From Burkholderia sp. HI2500 (GTDB taxonomy: Bacteria; Pseudomonadota; Gammaproteobacteria; Burkholderiales; Burkholderiaceae), in assembly GCF_002223055.1 (NCBI RefSeq), contig NZ_NKFL01000006.1, forward strand, positions 2,418,001-2,482,000: a stretch of 64,000 nucleotides of DNA, read 5' to 3'. The notes below the pieces were generated by a model. That model searched no databases, was not told the DNA's origin, and was given only the letters and a program-made list of their open reading frames with translations. Numbering within the stretch: position 1 is the stretch's first letter; the number at the start of each line of letters is the position of its first letter. Shown piece after piece: positions 25,737 to 34,077 of the stretch. The position numbers were made by a program, and so were the translations under genes.

Positions 25737-26621
25737 TCAATGCGAATGCACCGCAGCATGATCGTGTTCGCGCAACTGGCCTGGAATCGCACACGCCGCG
25801 AGGCCGCCCTCCTCGATCCACGCGCGGGTGCGTGCCGCGGCCTTGTCGATCAGTTGCGCACACTGCGAGTAGTCATAGGACGACACCTCGAGCGGACAGA
25901 GCGGCGGCACGACATGAATGTGCGCGCGCGCCCCGTATAGCTCCAGATCGCGCACCAGTTGCCGCGCGATCACGAGTGTCAGCGCGTGCGTCGCATGCGC
26001 GATCGGGCTGCGTGGCGGGACGCGCAACGCGCAGGCGAACCCGGCCGGCAGCACGACGATCCGCTTGGCGCCGAGCGCGATCGCGACCGAGATCGGCGTG
26101 TTGTTCGCGACGCCGCCGTCGACGAGTTCCATGCCGTCGATGCTGACCGACGGAAACACGCCGGGAATCGCCGCGCTGGCCAGCACCGCATCCACGACCG
26201 GGCCGGCCGACAACACGACTTCGCGGCCGCTCAGCACGTCGGTCGCGACGATGTGGAGCGGCAACGCGGCCTGCTCGATCCGGCGATACGGCAGGTTCTT
26301 TTCCAGCAACAGGCGCAGCGCGTCGGCCTCGACCAGATGCGGCCGGTTGCGCAGCAGCATCGCGATGAGGCTGCGCATCGAGAACGGCATCACGTCCTGG
26401 CGGCGGATCCTGCACCACAGCGCTTCAAGCATCGCGATGCCGTCCGCGTCCGGCCGGCCGGCGAAATAGGCGGCATTGATCGCGCCCGCCGACGCGCCGA
26501 TCACGCAATCGGGCCGTTCGCCGCTCGCGACCAGTTCGCGAAGCATGCCGACCTCGATCGCACCCAGGCTGCCGCCGCCGGCGAACACGAAGGCGGTCGA
26601 GGGAATGGAATCGGACGTCAC
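25737..26621 (-). CDS. Patatin-like phospholipase
   Basis: 294-residue serine hydrolase with the Ser-Asp dyad of the patatin/RssA family. It has the oxyanion loop GGGSLGA (15-21), nucleophile Ser44 in GASAG, and Asp168 in ELVDGGVANNTP. It likely acts as a cytosolic lipid acyl hydrolase. No signal peptide is seen. GTG at 26621 was chosen since AGGAGG lies at ideal spacing; an ATG at 26663 is in frame with a weaker site. The C-terminus HDHAAVHSH is His-rich. It is monocistronic and divergent from motA. Confidence 0.87.
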   Translation of the reverse strand: MTSDSIPSTAFVFAGGGSLGAIEVGMLRELVASGERPDCVIGASAGAINAAYFAGRPDADGIAMLEALWCRIRRQDVMPFSMRSLIAMLLRNRPHLVEADALRLLLEKNLPYRRIEQAALPLHIVATDVLSGREVVLSAGPVVDAVLASAAIPGVFPSVSIDGMELVDGGVANNTPISVAIALGAKRIVVLPAGFACALRVPPRSPIAHATHALTLVIARQLVRDLELYGARAHIHVVPPLCPLEVSSYDYSQCAQLIDKAAARTRAWIEEGGLAACAIPGQLREHDHAAVHSH

Positions 26622-27079
26622 GGTGCGCCCTCCTGCGGTTGGCTGCGATAGCGCTTTCGCCATGATGGATCGTGCGGCGCCTCGGTTGTCCTGATGAAAA
26701 CCCTGCCGTTCAACCGGCGATGCACGCCACGTTGCCCGGCATCCCGCGCCATCCTTTTTCGGAGACGGCTGCATCACTCCCGCCCCGTTTCCCGCTCACA
26801 TCCGCCCGGTCGTTCACGCGACGGCCGCGCATTTTTTGACTTCGATCAATAAAGTTGCGCACATCGGCACGCGCAAACGTGTGCAGCTCATGCGCCACGC
26901 GGGATCCGTGCAATCACGGGTTCAGTTGTCCAGACGATCGCCGTTATTGCATCAACACCCGCCGATCGACGTCGTCTTGCAGCGAACCGGCGCCATCGCG
27001 GGCATGGAGCGGGACAGCCGGGCGCCCCGCTCGCTATTGAACAACGGATGCAGCAGCGCAAGTCGCGGACGAGGTAATC
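26622..27079. other. Intergenic region between patatin gene and motA
   Basis: 458 bp without a convincing gene. It is somewhat less GC-rich near 26835-26870 (CTTCGATCAATAAAGTTG). No convincing flagellar sigma-28 promoter was found: TAAAGTTG is present but the GCC-type -10 is too close. A GAGGTAATC ribosome site precedes motA. Confidence 0.4.
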
Positions 27080-27949
27080 ATGTTTGTAGCCATCGGGTGG
27101 ATCGTCGTGATCGGGTCGGTGATCGGCAGTTTTGTCGGTGTGGGTGGCCATGTGCCGGCCCTTCTCCAACCGTTCGAGCTGCTATGCATTTTCGGCGCCG
27201 CGCTGGGTGCGTTCGTCGTCAGCAATCCGGTCACGACGCTGAAGAAGACACTCAAGACCCTGCCGACCTGTTTCAAGGGCGGCGGCTATACGAAGCAGCA
27301 ATACGTCGAACTGATCGCGCTGCTGTACGAGCTGCTGCAGAAGGCGCGCCGGGACGGCATGATGGCGCTCGAGGCCGACGTCGATGCGCCCGAGCAAAGC
27401 CCGCTGTTCCAGAAGTATTCGCACGTGCTCGAAGACCATCACCTGCTCGACTTCATCGTCGACTACCTGCGGATGATGTCGGGCGGCAACGTGAACGTGC
27501 TGGAGATGCAGGACCTGATGGACGAGGAACTGCATACGCACCATGCGGAGGCGTCGGTCGCGGCCAATGCGATCCAGAAGATGGCGGACGGCCTGCCGGC
27601 GTTCGGCATCGTCGCCGCGGTGATGGGGGTCGTGCACACGATGGGCTCGGTCGGCGCGCCGCCCGCCGTGCTCGGCAAGATGATCGCCGGCGCGCTCGTC
27701 GGCACCTTCCTCGGCATCCTGCTCGCGTATGGCTTCGTCGGTCCGCTCGCGGATCTGCTCAACGCGAAGGGCCGCGCCGCGGCCAAGCCGTTCCAGTGCG
27801 TGAAGGCCGTGCTGCTCGCGTCGATGAGCGGCTACGCGCCGCCGGTGGCGGTGGAATTCGGCCGCAAGGTGCTGTTCACCGCCGATCGCCCGAGCTTCAA
27901 GGAGCTCGACGAGGCCGTCCGCGCGACGAAATCGCCCAAGGCCGCGTAA
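27080..27949 (+). CDS. motA: Flagellar motor stator protein MotA
   Basis: 289-residue inner-membrane proton-channel subunit. It has four hydrophobic segments: FVAIGWIVVIGSVIGSFVGVG, FGAALGAFVV, ADGLPAFGIVAAVMGVVHTM and LVGTFLGILLAYGFVGPLADLL. The cytoplasmic loop between segments 2 and 3 includes YVELIALLYELLQKARRDG. The motif GLPAFGIVAAVMGVVHTM is the MotA signature with the conserved prolines. motB begins 11 bp downstream. No flagellar or chemotaxis genes flank the pair, so it is a detached stator set and perhaps a second copy beside the main flagellar cluster. Confidence 0.93.
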   Translation: MFVAIGWIVVIGSVIGSFVGVGGHVPALLQPFELLCIFGAALGAFVVSNPVTTLKKTLKTLPTCFKGGGYTKQQYVELIALLYELLQKARRDGMMALEADVDAPEQSPLFQKYSHVLEDHHLLDFIVDYLRMMSGGNVNVLEMQDLMDEELHTHHAEASVAANAIQKMADGLPAFGIVAAVMGVVHTMGSVGAPPAVLGKMIAGALVGTFLGILLAYGFVGPLADLLNAKGRAAAKPFQCVKAVLLASMSGYAPPVAVEFGRKVLFTADRPSFKELDEAVRATKSPKAA

Positions 27950-27959
27950 CGGAGGCGCC

Positions 27960-28922
27960 ATGGCCGACAGTCGCTCCAACCCGTCGAAACCGTCCGTCGC
28001 GGCATCGCTCGTCGTCGTGCGCCGCAAGAAAGGCGAGGACCACGACGCCCATCACGGCGGCGCCTGGAAAATCGCGTACGCCGATTTCGTCACGGCGATG
28101 ATGGCGTTCTTCCTGCTGATGTGGCTGCTCGGCTCGGTCTCCAAGTACGACAAGCAGGGCATCGAGGACTACTTCAACACGCCGCTGTCGACGTTGCTGT
28201 CCGGCGGGCAGGACGCGCAGGCGCCGCGCCCGAGCGTGGTCCAAGGGGGCGGCCGCGACATGTCCGACCCGACGCCGGCGATCAACGCGAAAGCGCAACC
28301 GGTGCCGGCCAGCTCGCCCGCGGCACTCGCCGGCATCGTCGATACGCAAAAGCTCGAACGCCTGAAGGCGAAGCTGACCGCGGCGATTGCACAAAGCCCG
28401 TCGTTGCGCGCGTACCAGGACCAGATCCGGATCGCGATCACCAACGAGGGCTTGCGCATCGAGATCGTCGATTCGCTGAAGCGCCCGATGTTCGCGTCGG
28501 GTAGCGCGCAACCCGAAAACTATGCCACCGCGATCCTCACCCAGATCGGGTCGGCGCTCGACGATGTCGACAACCGCGTGTCGATCGCGGGGCATACCGA
28601 TTCGACGCCGTATCCCGACGGCTCCACGGGCTATTCGAACTGGGAGCTGTCCAGCGATCGCGCGAACGCGGCGCGGCGTGCGCTGGTCGCGGGCGGGTTG
28701 CGGGAAGACAAGTTGCTCCAGGTGCGCGGGCTCGCGGATGCCCTGCCGCTCGACAAGAATGTGGCGGACGAGCCGATCAACCGCCGCATCAGCATCCTCG
28801 TGATGAACAATGCCGCCGAGCAGGCGTTCTTTCACGACGGTGGCCGGGCGACCGTGGATCAGACGGCGGGTGCGCGGGCTGTCGTGTTGCCGGCGGCGGT
28901 GGCGGTGGCACGGCAGCATTAG
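27960..28922 (+). CDS. motB: Flagellar motor stator protein MotB
   Basis: 320 residues: a short cytoplasmic N-terminus, one membrane helix with the proton-binding Asp42 (AYADFVTAMMAFFLLMWLLGS), a plug/linker region, and a C-terminal OmpA-like peptidoglycan-binding domain (VSIAGHTDSTPY, NWELSSDRANAARRAL, INRRISILVM). It anchors the stator to the cell wall. The C-terminus is extended by an Ala/Val-rich tail beyond the OmpA domain. It is co-transcribed with motA. Confidence 0.93.
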   Translation: MADSRSNPSKPSVAASLVVVRRKKGEDHDAHHGGAWKIAYADFVTAMMAFFLLMWLLGSVSKYDKQGIEDYFNTPLSTLLSGGQDAQAPRPSVVQGGGRDMSDPTPAINAKAQPVPASSPAALAGIVDTQKLERLKAKLTAAIAQSPSLRAYQDQIRIAITNEGLRIEIVDSLKRPMFASGSAQPENYATAILTQIGSALDDVDNRVSIAGHTDSTPYPDGSTGYSNWELSSDRANAARRALVAGGLREDKLLQVRGLADALPLDKNVADEPINRRISILVMNNAAEQAFFHDGGRATVDQTAGARAVVLPAAVAVARQH

Positions 28923-29031
28923 GCACGTTCGCTGCTTTGGGCCGGATGGGGGGTCCTGCCACTCGCCGATCCTCCTGCCCGGCGGCAGGTCCCTCCGCGT
29001 CACGGCCGCGTCCGGAACGGCCGTAAGCGAT

Positions 29032-29098
29032 ATCGACTGACCAGTCGGCCGCTCCGGCCGTTGACGGCACCGCGTCTCCTCCACGGTGCCGTCTTTTT
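29032..29098 (+). terminator. Second copy of an operon-end module with rho-independent terminator
   Basis: It begins with ATCGACTGACCAGT, identical to the 3' end of the aldehyde dehydrogenase gene at 25587, and continues with a similar spacer. The stem GACGGCACCG (29063-29072) / CGGTGCCGTC (29084-29093) is followed by five T. It lies 110 bp after motB and can terminate that transcript, but its upstream part looks like a relic of another gene end. Confidence 0.75.
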
Positions 29099-29107
29099 CT
29101 GCGCACT

Positions 29108-29131
29108 CGATATATTCCTTAGAATATATCG
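29108..29131. promoter_or_regulatory. AT-rich palindromic operator-like site 1
   Basis: Perfect 10-bp arms CGATATATTC and GAATATATCG around CTTA, 25 bp before the ATG at 29157, overlapping where a promoter should be. It has the same 24-bp format as the palindrome at 40173-40198 and resembles the site at 29760. Confidence 0.6.
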
Positions 29132-29156
29132 ATACCCGCACTTCCGGAGACTCGCC

Positions 29157-29714
29157 ATGCCCCGCACGCCGACGGATCGCGCCCCGCAGCGCGCCGCACG
29201 GGAACAGCCGCTCGCGCGCAAGATCCACGCGCTCAGGCCGCTGTCGAGCGACGCGCGCGCACAGCAGGTCACGGATGTCGTCGACGCGTTCCGGCGCCTG
29301 CGCGGCAGCGTCGTGCGCTTCATCCGGATGTTCTCGGCGGCGCATGCTGAAGGTTGGCCGGACGATGCGCTGTCCGCGATGGGCTTTCGGGAACTGCTGT
29401 CGACGCTCGAACACGCCGCCCGCGCTGCCCGCTTCACGCGCCTGCCCGAACTCGAACGGGTGATCGGCCACGCGCGCCGCCTCGAACGCACGCGCGACGA
29501 CGTGTTTTCCGACTCGTTCAGCAACGACCCGGCCGCGATGCGCGACGCGGTCGCCGCGCTGGAGCGTGTCGACGTGCTGTTCGTCGGGTTGTGCGTCGAG
29601 TACGTGATGGCACGTCACGCGCCGCCATCGCTCCCCGTTTCGCCCGAAGCACCGGCACCGGCCCCAGCCCCCGCCGCACTGCCGCTCACCGACGATTCAA
29701 CCGCGCTCTGCTGA
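29157..29714 (+). CDS. Hypothetical protein (185 residues), possible partner of the DUF2325 protein
   Basis: Mostly helical soluble protein: a basic N-terminus (PRTPTDRAPQRAAREQPLARKIHALRPL), then helices VTDVVDAFRRLRGSVVRFIRMF, MGFRELLSTLEHAARAARF and MRDAVAALERVDVLFVGLCVEYVM, and a Pro/Ala-rich tail. No family was recognised. Start 29157 follows CGGAGACTCGCC. A perfect AT-rich palindrome sits in its promoter, and a related site lies before the DUF2325 gene 120 bp downstream. Shared control is therefore likely. Confidence 0.72.
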   Translation: MPRTPTDRAPQRAAREQPLARKIHALRPLSSDARAQQVTDVVDAFRRLRGSVVRFIRMFSAAHAEGWPDDALSAMGFRELLSTLEHAARAARFTRLPELERVIGHARRLERTRDDVFSDSFSNDPAAMRDAVAALERVDVLFVGLCVEYVMARHAPPSLPVSPEAPAPAPAPAALPLTDDSTALC

Positions 29715-29759
29715 CCGCGCCGCGCGGCCTTGCTCCGTGATTTCCCCGGAATTTCCAGC

Positions 29760-29788
29760 GTTATATTCCGTGGTATATTTCGCAAATC
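29760..29788. promoter_or_regulatory. AT-rich operator-like site 2
   Basis: Two TATAT half-sites seven bases apart (around GTTATATTCC and GTATATTTCG), about 45-70 bp before the DUF2325 gene start. It is less symmetrical than sites 1 and 3. The TATAT-N7-TATAT spacing resembles published ModE boxes. Confidence 0.45.
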
Positions 29789-29834
29789 TTTCGCGCATCC
29801 GTCCCCGGCCCGACCAGGCCGGACAGAGGTCAAC

Positions 29835-31181
29835 ATGCACGCTCCGCCTTTTCGCCTTGCCCGCACGGCGGATCTTTCGACGCCCGGCGGTACCCTGCCC
29901 GCGGCAACCGGCACGCGGATCGACGCATGCTGCGCGCCGTCGCGCGCGCAACTGACCGAGCTGAAGCGCCGCGCGCGCCTGTCCGAACTCGATGCGAACC
30001 TGCACTGCTCGATCATCGGCACCTGCCTGACCACGCACGAACTGCGCAGGCTCGTGCCGAAGTTCACCGACCTCGATCGCCAGCGCGCGACCGACCTCGA
30101 AATCCATCACGCGGCCGTCGAACTCGCCATCGACGGCACGGCCGGCGCGAAGGCGCTGCACAAGGCGCTCGACGAGCGCTACGCCGGCGCGATCCGCGCG
30201 TTCGACAGCGCAAAGGATGCGGATGAACTCCTCGCGCGCTGGAAGGAAGCGCTGAAGAGCGGCGATATTCCACCTGCATACTGGGCGCTGATGACGCATC
30301 CGCGCACGACGATGGGCGTGCGCCAGGCCGCGTTCGGCGACCTGCACATGCTGTCGCACCTGGTCGGCGCGGCCAATCGTGCCGATATCCGGCGGCTGGT
30401 CGCGCTGGAGGAAGAGAATGCGGCGCTGCACGCGAAGATCGAACGGCAGCAGGTGCGTCTGCACGAAATGAGCGCGCAGCGCGACGCGGCGCTGCAGGAA
30501 CGCGATGCCCTCGCCGCCCGCCAGAGCGCGCAGCCGCTGGCGGCGGAAAGCGTCCTGCGCGACGAAGTCCACGAACTGCGCGAAGCACTGGCCGCGCGCG
30601 ACGAACGGCTCGCACTGCACACGAGCCGCCGCGAGGCAGCCGAGCAGCGGATCGCCGCGGAACAGGCGAGCGCCCGCGCGATGCGCGCGCGGCTCGACGA
30701 ATTGATGGCGATGGTGAAGACGCTGCGCGCCGAAGCAAGCGCGATCGAACAGGCGGTGCAGGCGTCGGCGGACGATCCGGCCGAACGCGCGGCCGATCCG
30801 CTGTCGATGCTTCAGGGTACGCGTCTGGTGTACGTCGGCGGGCGTCCCGGCTCGAATCGCGCAATCAAGCGGATCGTCGAAACGGCGGGCGGCGAGGTGA
30901 CGCTGCACGACGGCGGCATCGAGGATCGCAAGGGCCTGCTGGCGGCGACGCTACCGGGCGCGCGGATGGTCGTGTTCCCGGTCGACTGCATCGACCACGA
31001 TTCGATGAACCTGCTCAAGCGCATCTGCGAACGCCACCACATCGCGTACTACCCGCTGCGCACGGCGAGCGTCGCCAGTTTCGTCGAGCTGATCGGGCGG
31101 CTCGATGCGCAGTCGCGCGACGGGATGGCATCGGATGCCGCCACGGGCGACGCGTCGCGCTTTTGCCTGCGGCACGGCTAG
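29835..31181 (+). CDS. DUF2325-domain protein
   Basis: 448 residues. The N-terminal ~190 residues are helical and include a Cys pair (DACCAPS) and HCSIIGTCLTTHELRRLV. A coiled coil follows (about 200-330: LEEENAALHAKIERQQVRLHEMSAQRD and on). The C-terminal DUF2325 domain is LVYVGGRPGSNRAIKRIVE, HDGGIEDRKGLLAATLPGARMVVFPVDCIDHDSMNLLKRICERHHI. The domain's biochemical role is not established. Start 29835 follows AGAGGTCAAC. It is convergent with the ModE-like gene. Confidence 0.82.
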   Translation: MHAPPFRLARTADLSTPGGTLPAATGTRIDACCAPSRAQLTELKRRARLSELDANLHCSIIGTCLTTHELRRLVPKFTDLDRQRATDLEIHHAAVELAIDGTAGAKALHKALDERYAGAIRAFDSAKDADELLARWKEALKSGDIPPAYWALMTHPRTTMGVRQAAFGDLHMLSHLVGAANRADIRRLVALEEENAALHAKIERQQVRLHEMSAQRDAALQERDALAARQSAQPLAAESVLRDEVHELREALAARDERLALHTSRREAAEQRIAAEQASARAMRARLDELMAMVKTLRAEASAIEQAVQASADDPAERAADPLSMLQGTRLVYVGGRPGSNRAIKRIVETAGGEVTLHDGGIEDRKGLLAATLPGARMVVFPVDCIDHDSMNLLKRICERHHIAYYPLRTASVASFVELIGRLDAQSRDGMASDAATGDASRFCLRHG

Positions 31182-31255
31182 GATCTGATTCGCTTCGCCG
31201 CATGGGTGGCCCTTCAGGGAGCCCGTGAAAGCCCGTTGTCAGCGTCCGCGCACCT

Positions 31256-31621
31256 TCAGCGCCGGACCATTTTCGTGAGCGCGGCGATGTCGTCGGCGCA
31301 AGCCGCGTAAGCGCGCGCCTCGATCCCGCGATAGAGGCGGATGATCTCCTCGCCGACCGGCGTGAGCACGCTGCCGCCGCCGCTCTGCCCGCCATGTTCG
31401 GACACCGTCGCCGGCGATTTCAGCGAGCGGTTCAGTTCGTCCATCAGCAACCACGCACGCCGGTACGACATCTTCAGGCTGCGCGCTGCCGCCGAAATCG
31501 AACCGTGCTCGCGCACGGCTTCGAGCAGCGCGACCTTGCCCGGCCCGAGCGCGATCGTGTCGGCTTGCTGGATACGCATCCTGAACCGCACCTCAGGCTT
31601 GGGGTGTGCCGGTGTCTTCAT
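31256..31621 (-). CDS. ModE-like winged-helix regulator (N-terminal domain only)
   Basis: 121 residues with the ModE/LysR-type helix-turn-helix: LGPGKVALLEAVREHGSISAAARSLKMSYRRAWLLMDELNRSL, then GGQSGGGSVLTPVGEEIIRLYRGIE. The SYRRAWLL and GGGSVLT motifs are characteristic of ModE. The molybdate-binding TOBE domains of E. coli ModE are absent, so it either senses molybdate otherwise or serves another role. Start 31621 follows AGGACAAC. The upstream gene on the same strand encodes a molybdopterin-domain protein, supporting a link to molybdenum. Confidence 0.85.
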   Translation of the reverse strand: MKTPAHPKPEVRFRMRIQQADTIALGPGKVALLEAVREHGSISAAARSLKMSYRRAWLLMDELNRSLKSPATVSEHGGQSGGGSVLTPVGEEIIRLYRGIEARAYAACADDIAALTKMVRR

Positions 31622-31684
31622 GTTGTCCTGCCCTTTGAACGATGCGGGCAAGCATACACGATGGCCGGTGCGGCAGGCGCCGGT

Positions 31685-32176
31685 TCAGACCTCGAGTACG
31701 CGCGCGACGATGCCGGCCAGCCGCTTCACGTGGCGCGGTGCGGGCAGGCGGTCGGCACCCGAGAACAGCAGCGGCGCGCCGTCGTCGATCGACAGCGGCG
31801 CGTCGCCGCATTCGAACGCGACGATCACGTGTTCGCCGACGGGCGTGTTGAACAGTTCGTGCCAAGAGAACGTGACCGCGTAGCCGTCGTGCGCATGCGC
31901 GATGAACACCATGCGCTTGAAGTCGCCCGGCGCGTCGTTGCGCAGCCCGGCCGCGTCGAGCAGATCCTTCAGCCGCGCGCCGCGATACGGCGCGACCGAG
32001 CGGATGAAGCGGTTCGTCGTGAAGCAGCGCAAGTCGAACGGCTCGGCCGTCGCGCTCGCGTGCCGGCGCAGGTCGTCGAGCGTCACCGTCATCGGCCGCT
32101 CGAATGCGCCCGTCAGCGCGATCGAGCCTGCCTCCGCCTGATGCGCCGAGGGCGCCGCCGTCCCTGCCATCTCCAT
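31685..32176 (-). CDS. Small molybdopterin-domain oxidoreductase-like protein
   Basis: 163 residues corresponding to a stand-alone sulfite-oxidase/YedY-type molybdopterin-binding fold: ALTGAFERPMTVTLDDLRRH, LRCFTTNRFIRSVAPYRGARLKDLLDAAGL, VFIAHAHDGYAVTFSWHELFNT and APLLFSGADRLPAPRHVKRLAGI. It is shorter than catalytic members. The expected cofactor-binding Cys falls at RCFTTN, but catalytic competence is unclear. No signal peptide is obvious. Start 32176 follows GGAGGCGGGCG. It lies 63 bp upstream of the ModE-like gene on the same strand and probably shares its transcript. Confidence 0.75.
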   Translation of the reverse strand: MEMAGTAAPSAHQAEAGSIALTGAFERPMTVTLDDLRRHASATAEPFDLRCFTTNRFIRSVAPYRGARLKDLLDAAGLRNDAPGDFKRMVFIAHAHDGYAVTFSWHELFNTPVGEHVIVAFECGDAPLSIDDGAPLLFSGADRLPAPRHVKRLAGIVARVLEV

Positions 32177-32222
32177 CGCCCGCCTCCATGACGGCCCGTC
32201 GGTGGACAGGCCTGCGTTGTAT

Positions 32223-32241
32223 CGGCGGATATATTACGCCG
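32223..32241. promoter_or_regulatory. Inverted repeat upstream of the molybdopterin-domain gene
   Basis: CGGCG and CGCCG arms enclose GATATATTA, 47 bp before the ATG at 32176. The TATAT core recalls the AT-rich sites near 29108 and 29760. It could be an autoregulatory ModE-like site. Confidence 0.35.
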
Positions 32242-32317
32242 CTAAAAAGCCGGCCGACAGAAGGTGCGCCGCATGGGCGGCATAACGGCTGCCGATCATG
32301 CCCCGCACTGCGTGGCG

Positions 32318-33085
32318 CTACGCCAGCACGACGTGCTTGATGACCTTCTTGAGGCCCTTGTAGCTGTCGACCGATTCCGCCTTCGGGTCCGTCACCAGTG
32401 TGCCGATCCGCGCCGGCTCGCAGAAGCTGATCCGGCTGTTCGTGCCGAGCTTGCTGAAATCGGCCAGGATCGCGACGTCCGCCGCGTTGCTGACCATCGC
32501 GCGCGCCACTTCGGTTTCCATCCGGTCGTAGTTGGTCGCACCGCGCACGGCATCGACGCCCACCGGTGACAGCAGCGCGAGATCGGCGCGGTAGCGGAAG
32601 ATCTCGGCAACCGTGCCGTCGCCGACGGTCGCGGCCGCACGGCTGCCGATCATCCCGCCGAGCAGGATCGTTTCGTTCCTCGCTTGCCCCGGGTCGCTCG
32701 ACCGCATCTTCAGCGCGACGTCGATCGAGTTCGTGACGATCGTGAGGCCCGACAGCTTCGCCAGTTCCTCGGCCAGCAGCGTCGTGGTCGTGCCCGCATC
32801 GATGAACAGCGTCTGCGAGCCCGCGACCAGCCTGGCCGCCGCGCGGGCGATCGCCAGCTTCGCCTTCACGTGCGTCTGCGCGCGCTCGGCGATCGGCGCT
32901 TCGTCACCCACCTGCACCGCGCCGCCATGTACGCGCTTCAGTTCACCGAGCGCCTCGAGATCGACGAGATCGCGCCGCACGGTTTCCCGCGACACGTTCA
33001 GGTCGGCCATGATCCGGTCGGTCGACACGCGCTGCATCTTCGATAACAGAAGCCGGATCCTCTGGTATCGCTCTTCTTGCCACAT
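32318..33085 (-). CDS. DeoR-family transcriptional regulator
   Basis: 255 residues. The N-terminal helix-turn-helix is ERYQRIRLLLSKMQRVSTDRIMADLNVSRETVRRDLVDLEALGELKRVHGGAV. The C-terminal sugar-phosphate-isomerase-like effector domain has DAGTTTTLLAEEL, TIVTNSIDVAL, LLGGMIG and ADFSKLG. This is the standard DeoR/GlpR plan, usually sensing a phosphorylated sugar. Start 33085 follows GAGGACATTCC. The MgtC-like gene is 43 bp upstream on the same strand. No sugar genes adjoin, so its target is unknown. Confidence 0.9.
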   Translation of the reverse strand: MWQEERYQRIRLLLSKMQRVSTDRIMADLNVSRETVRRDLVDLEALGELKRVHGGAVQVGDEAPIAERAQTHVKAKLAIARAAARLVAGSQTLFIDAGTTTTLLAEELAKLSGLTIVTNSIDVALKMRSSDPGQARNETILLGGMIGSRAAATVGDGTVAEIFRYRADLALLSPVGVDAVRGATNYDRMETEVARAMVSNAADVAILADFSKLGTNSRISFCEPARIGTLVTDPKAESVDSYKGLKKVIKHVVLA

Positions 33086-33128
33086 GGAATGTCCTCGGAA
33101 TGAACGCCAATGTTATTCGAACGGCGGA

Positions 33129-33809
33129 CTACGCTGCGCTCTCCTCCATCTTTTTGATGCCGACGAGGGTCTGCAGGGATTGACGGACTGCCTGGAACTC
33201 GCGGCTCGTCATCTTTGAAAACACCACGTGGATGCGGTCGTCGTCCGGCTCGGCGTCGTCCTGCTCGATGATGAACTGGACGATGCGCGCCGGGTCGAGG
33301 CCGGGCATCGCCTGCAGCGACGTCAGCTTCACCGCGCCGCGGCTCGCGAGGATGCGCACGCCCCAGCGCTGCCGCGCGGCGAAGAAGCGCTTCTCGATCG
33401 GCTTCAGGCCGGCCAGGATCGCGAGCACGATCGCCGTCGCGGCGATCGCGGCGACATACATGCCGCCGCCCACCGCGAGCCCGACCGCCGCGACGACCCA
33501 CAGGCTCGCCGCGGTCGTCAGGCCGCGGATGATCTCGCCGCGCAGCATGATCGACCCGGCACCGAGGAAGCCGATGCCCGACACCACCTGCGCGGCGACG
33601 CGCGACGGGTCCAGCGACACGTTCTTCGCGTCCTGGATATCCGCGAAACCGAACGCCGACACGACCATCACGAGCGCGGCGCCCACCGCCACCAGCATGT
33701 GCGTGCGCAATCCGGCGGCCCACGACAGGCGCTCGCGCTCGATGCCGACGATGCTGCCGAGCAATGCCGCCAGCAACAGGCGGGACACGATTTCCAGCTG
33801 ACTGATCAT
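33129..33809 (-). CDS. MgtC/SapB-family membrane protein
   Basis: 226 residues. The N-terminal four to five transmembrane helices carry the family landmarks LLAALLGSIVGIERERLSWAAGLRTHMLVAVGAALVM and SRVAAQVVSGIGFLGAGSIMLRGEIIRGLTTAASLWVVAAVGLAVGGG. The C-terminal cytosolic domain is ACT-like. In other bacteria MgtC supports growth in low Mg2+ and intramacrophage survival by restraining the F-ATPase; here function is inferred from family only. Start 33809 follows AAGGAGACTTCAC. It is followed by the DeoR gene. Confidence 0.88.
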   Translation of the reverse strand: MISQLEIVSRLLLAALLGSIVGIERERLSWAAGLRTHMLVAVGAALVMVVSAFGFADIQDAKNVSLDPSRVAAQVVSGIGFLGAGSIMLRGEIIRGLTTAASLWVVAAVGLAVGGGMYVAAIAATAIVLAILAGLKPIEKRFFAARQRWGVRILASRGAVKLTSLQAMPGLDPARIVQFIIEQDDAEPDDDRIHVVFSKMTSREFQAVRQSLQTLVGIKKMEESAA

Positions 33810-34077
33810 GTGAAGTCTCCTTGCTTTGCCTGGCCTACCTGATGAAGCACGGCCCGCCTGGGCCGCCGCCCGACTCTTCCTGCCCTCGCCCGCCCGTGGC
33901 CAACCTCGGCAACCGGCGAGTTGTATTTTTGTGCGTTCTTGCGATTTTGTGGTTTCTAATATACGGTACGCAAAACTACAAAGCCAGACCCAGGTTCGCT
34001 TGTTTCATCCGATCGGCACGATCAATCGTCAGACCATTCAGGCTGCACGATTCGGAACACTTGCTTAGGAGACCCAC

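Noticed and set aside
26855..26885. Possible flagellar sigma-28 promoter before motA
   Set aside because: TAAAGTTG is present but the expected GCCGATAA-type element is missing at the right distance.
28810..29040. Short plus-strand open frame ending at the duplicated ATCGACTGA
   Set aside because: It overlaps the motB 3' end out of frame and has no ribosome site; only its last codons match the aldehyde dehydrogenase end, so it was treated as part of a repeat relic.
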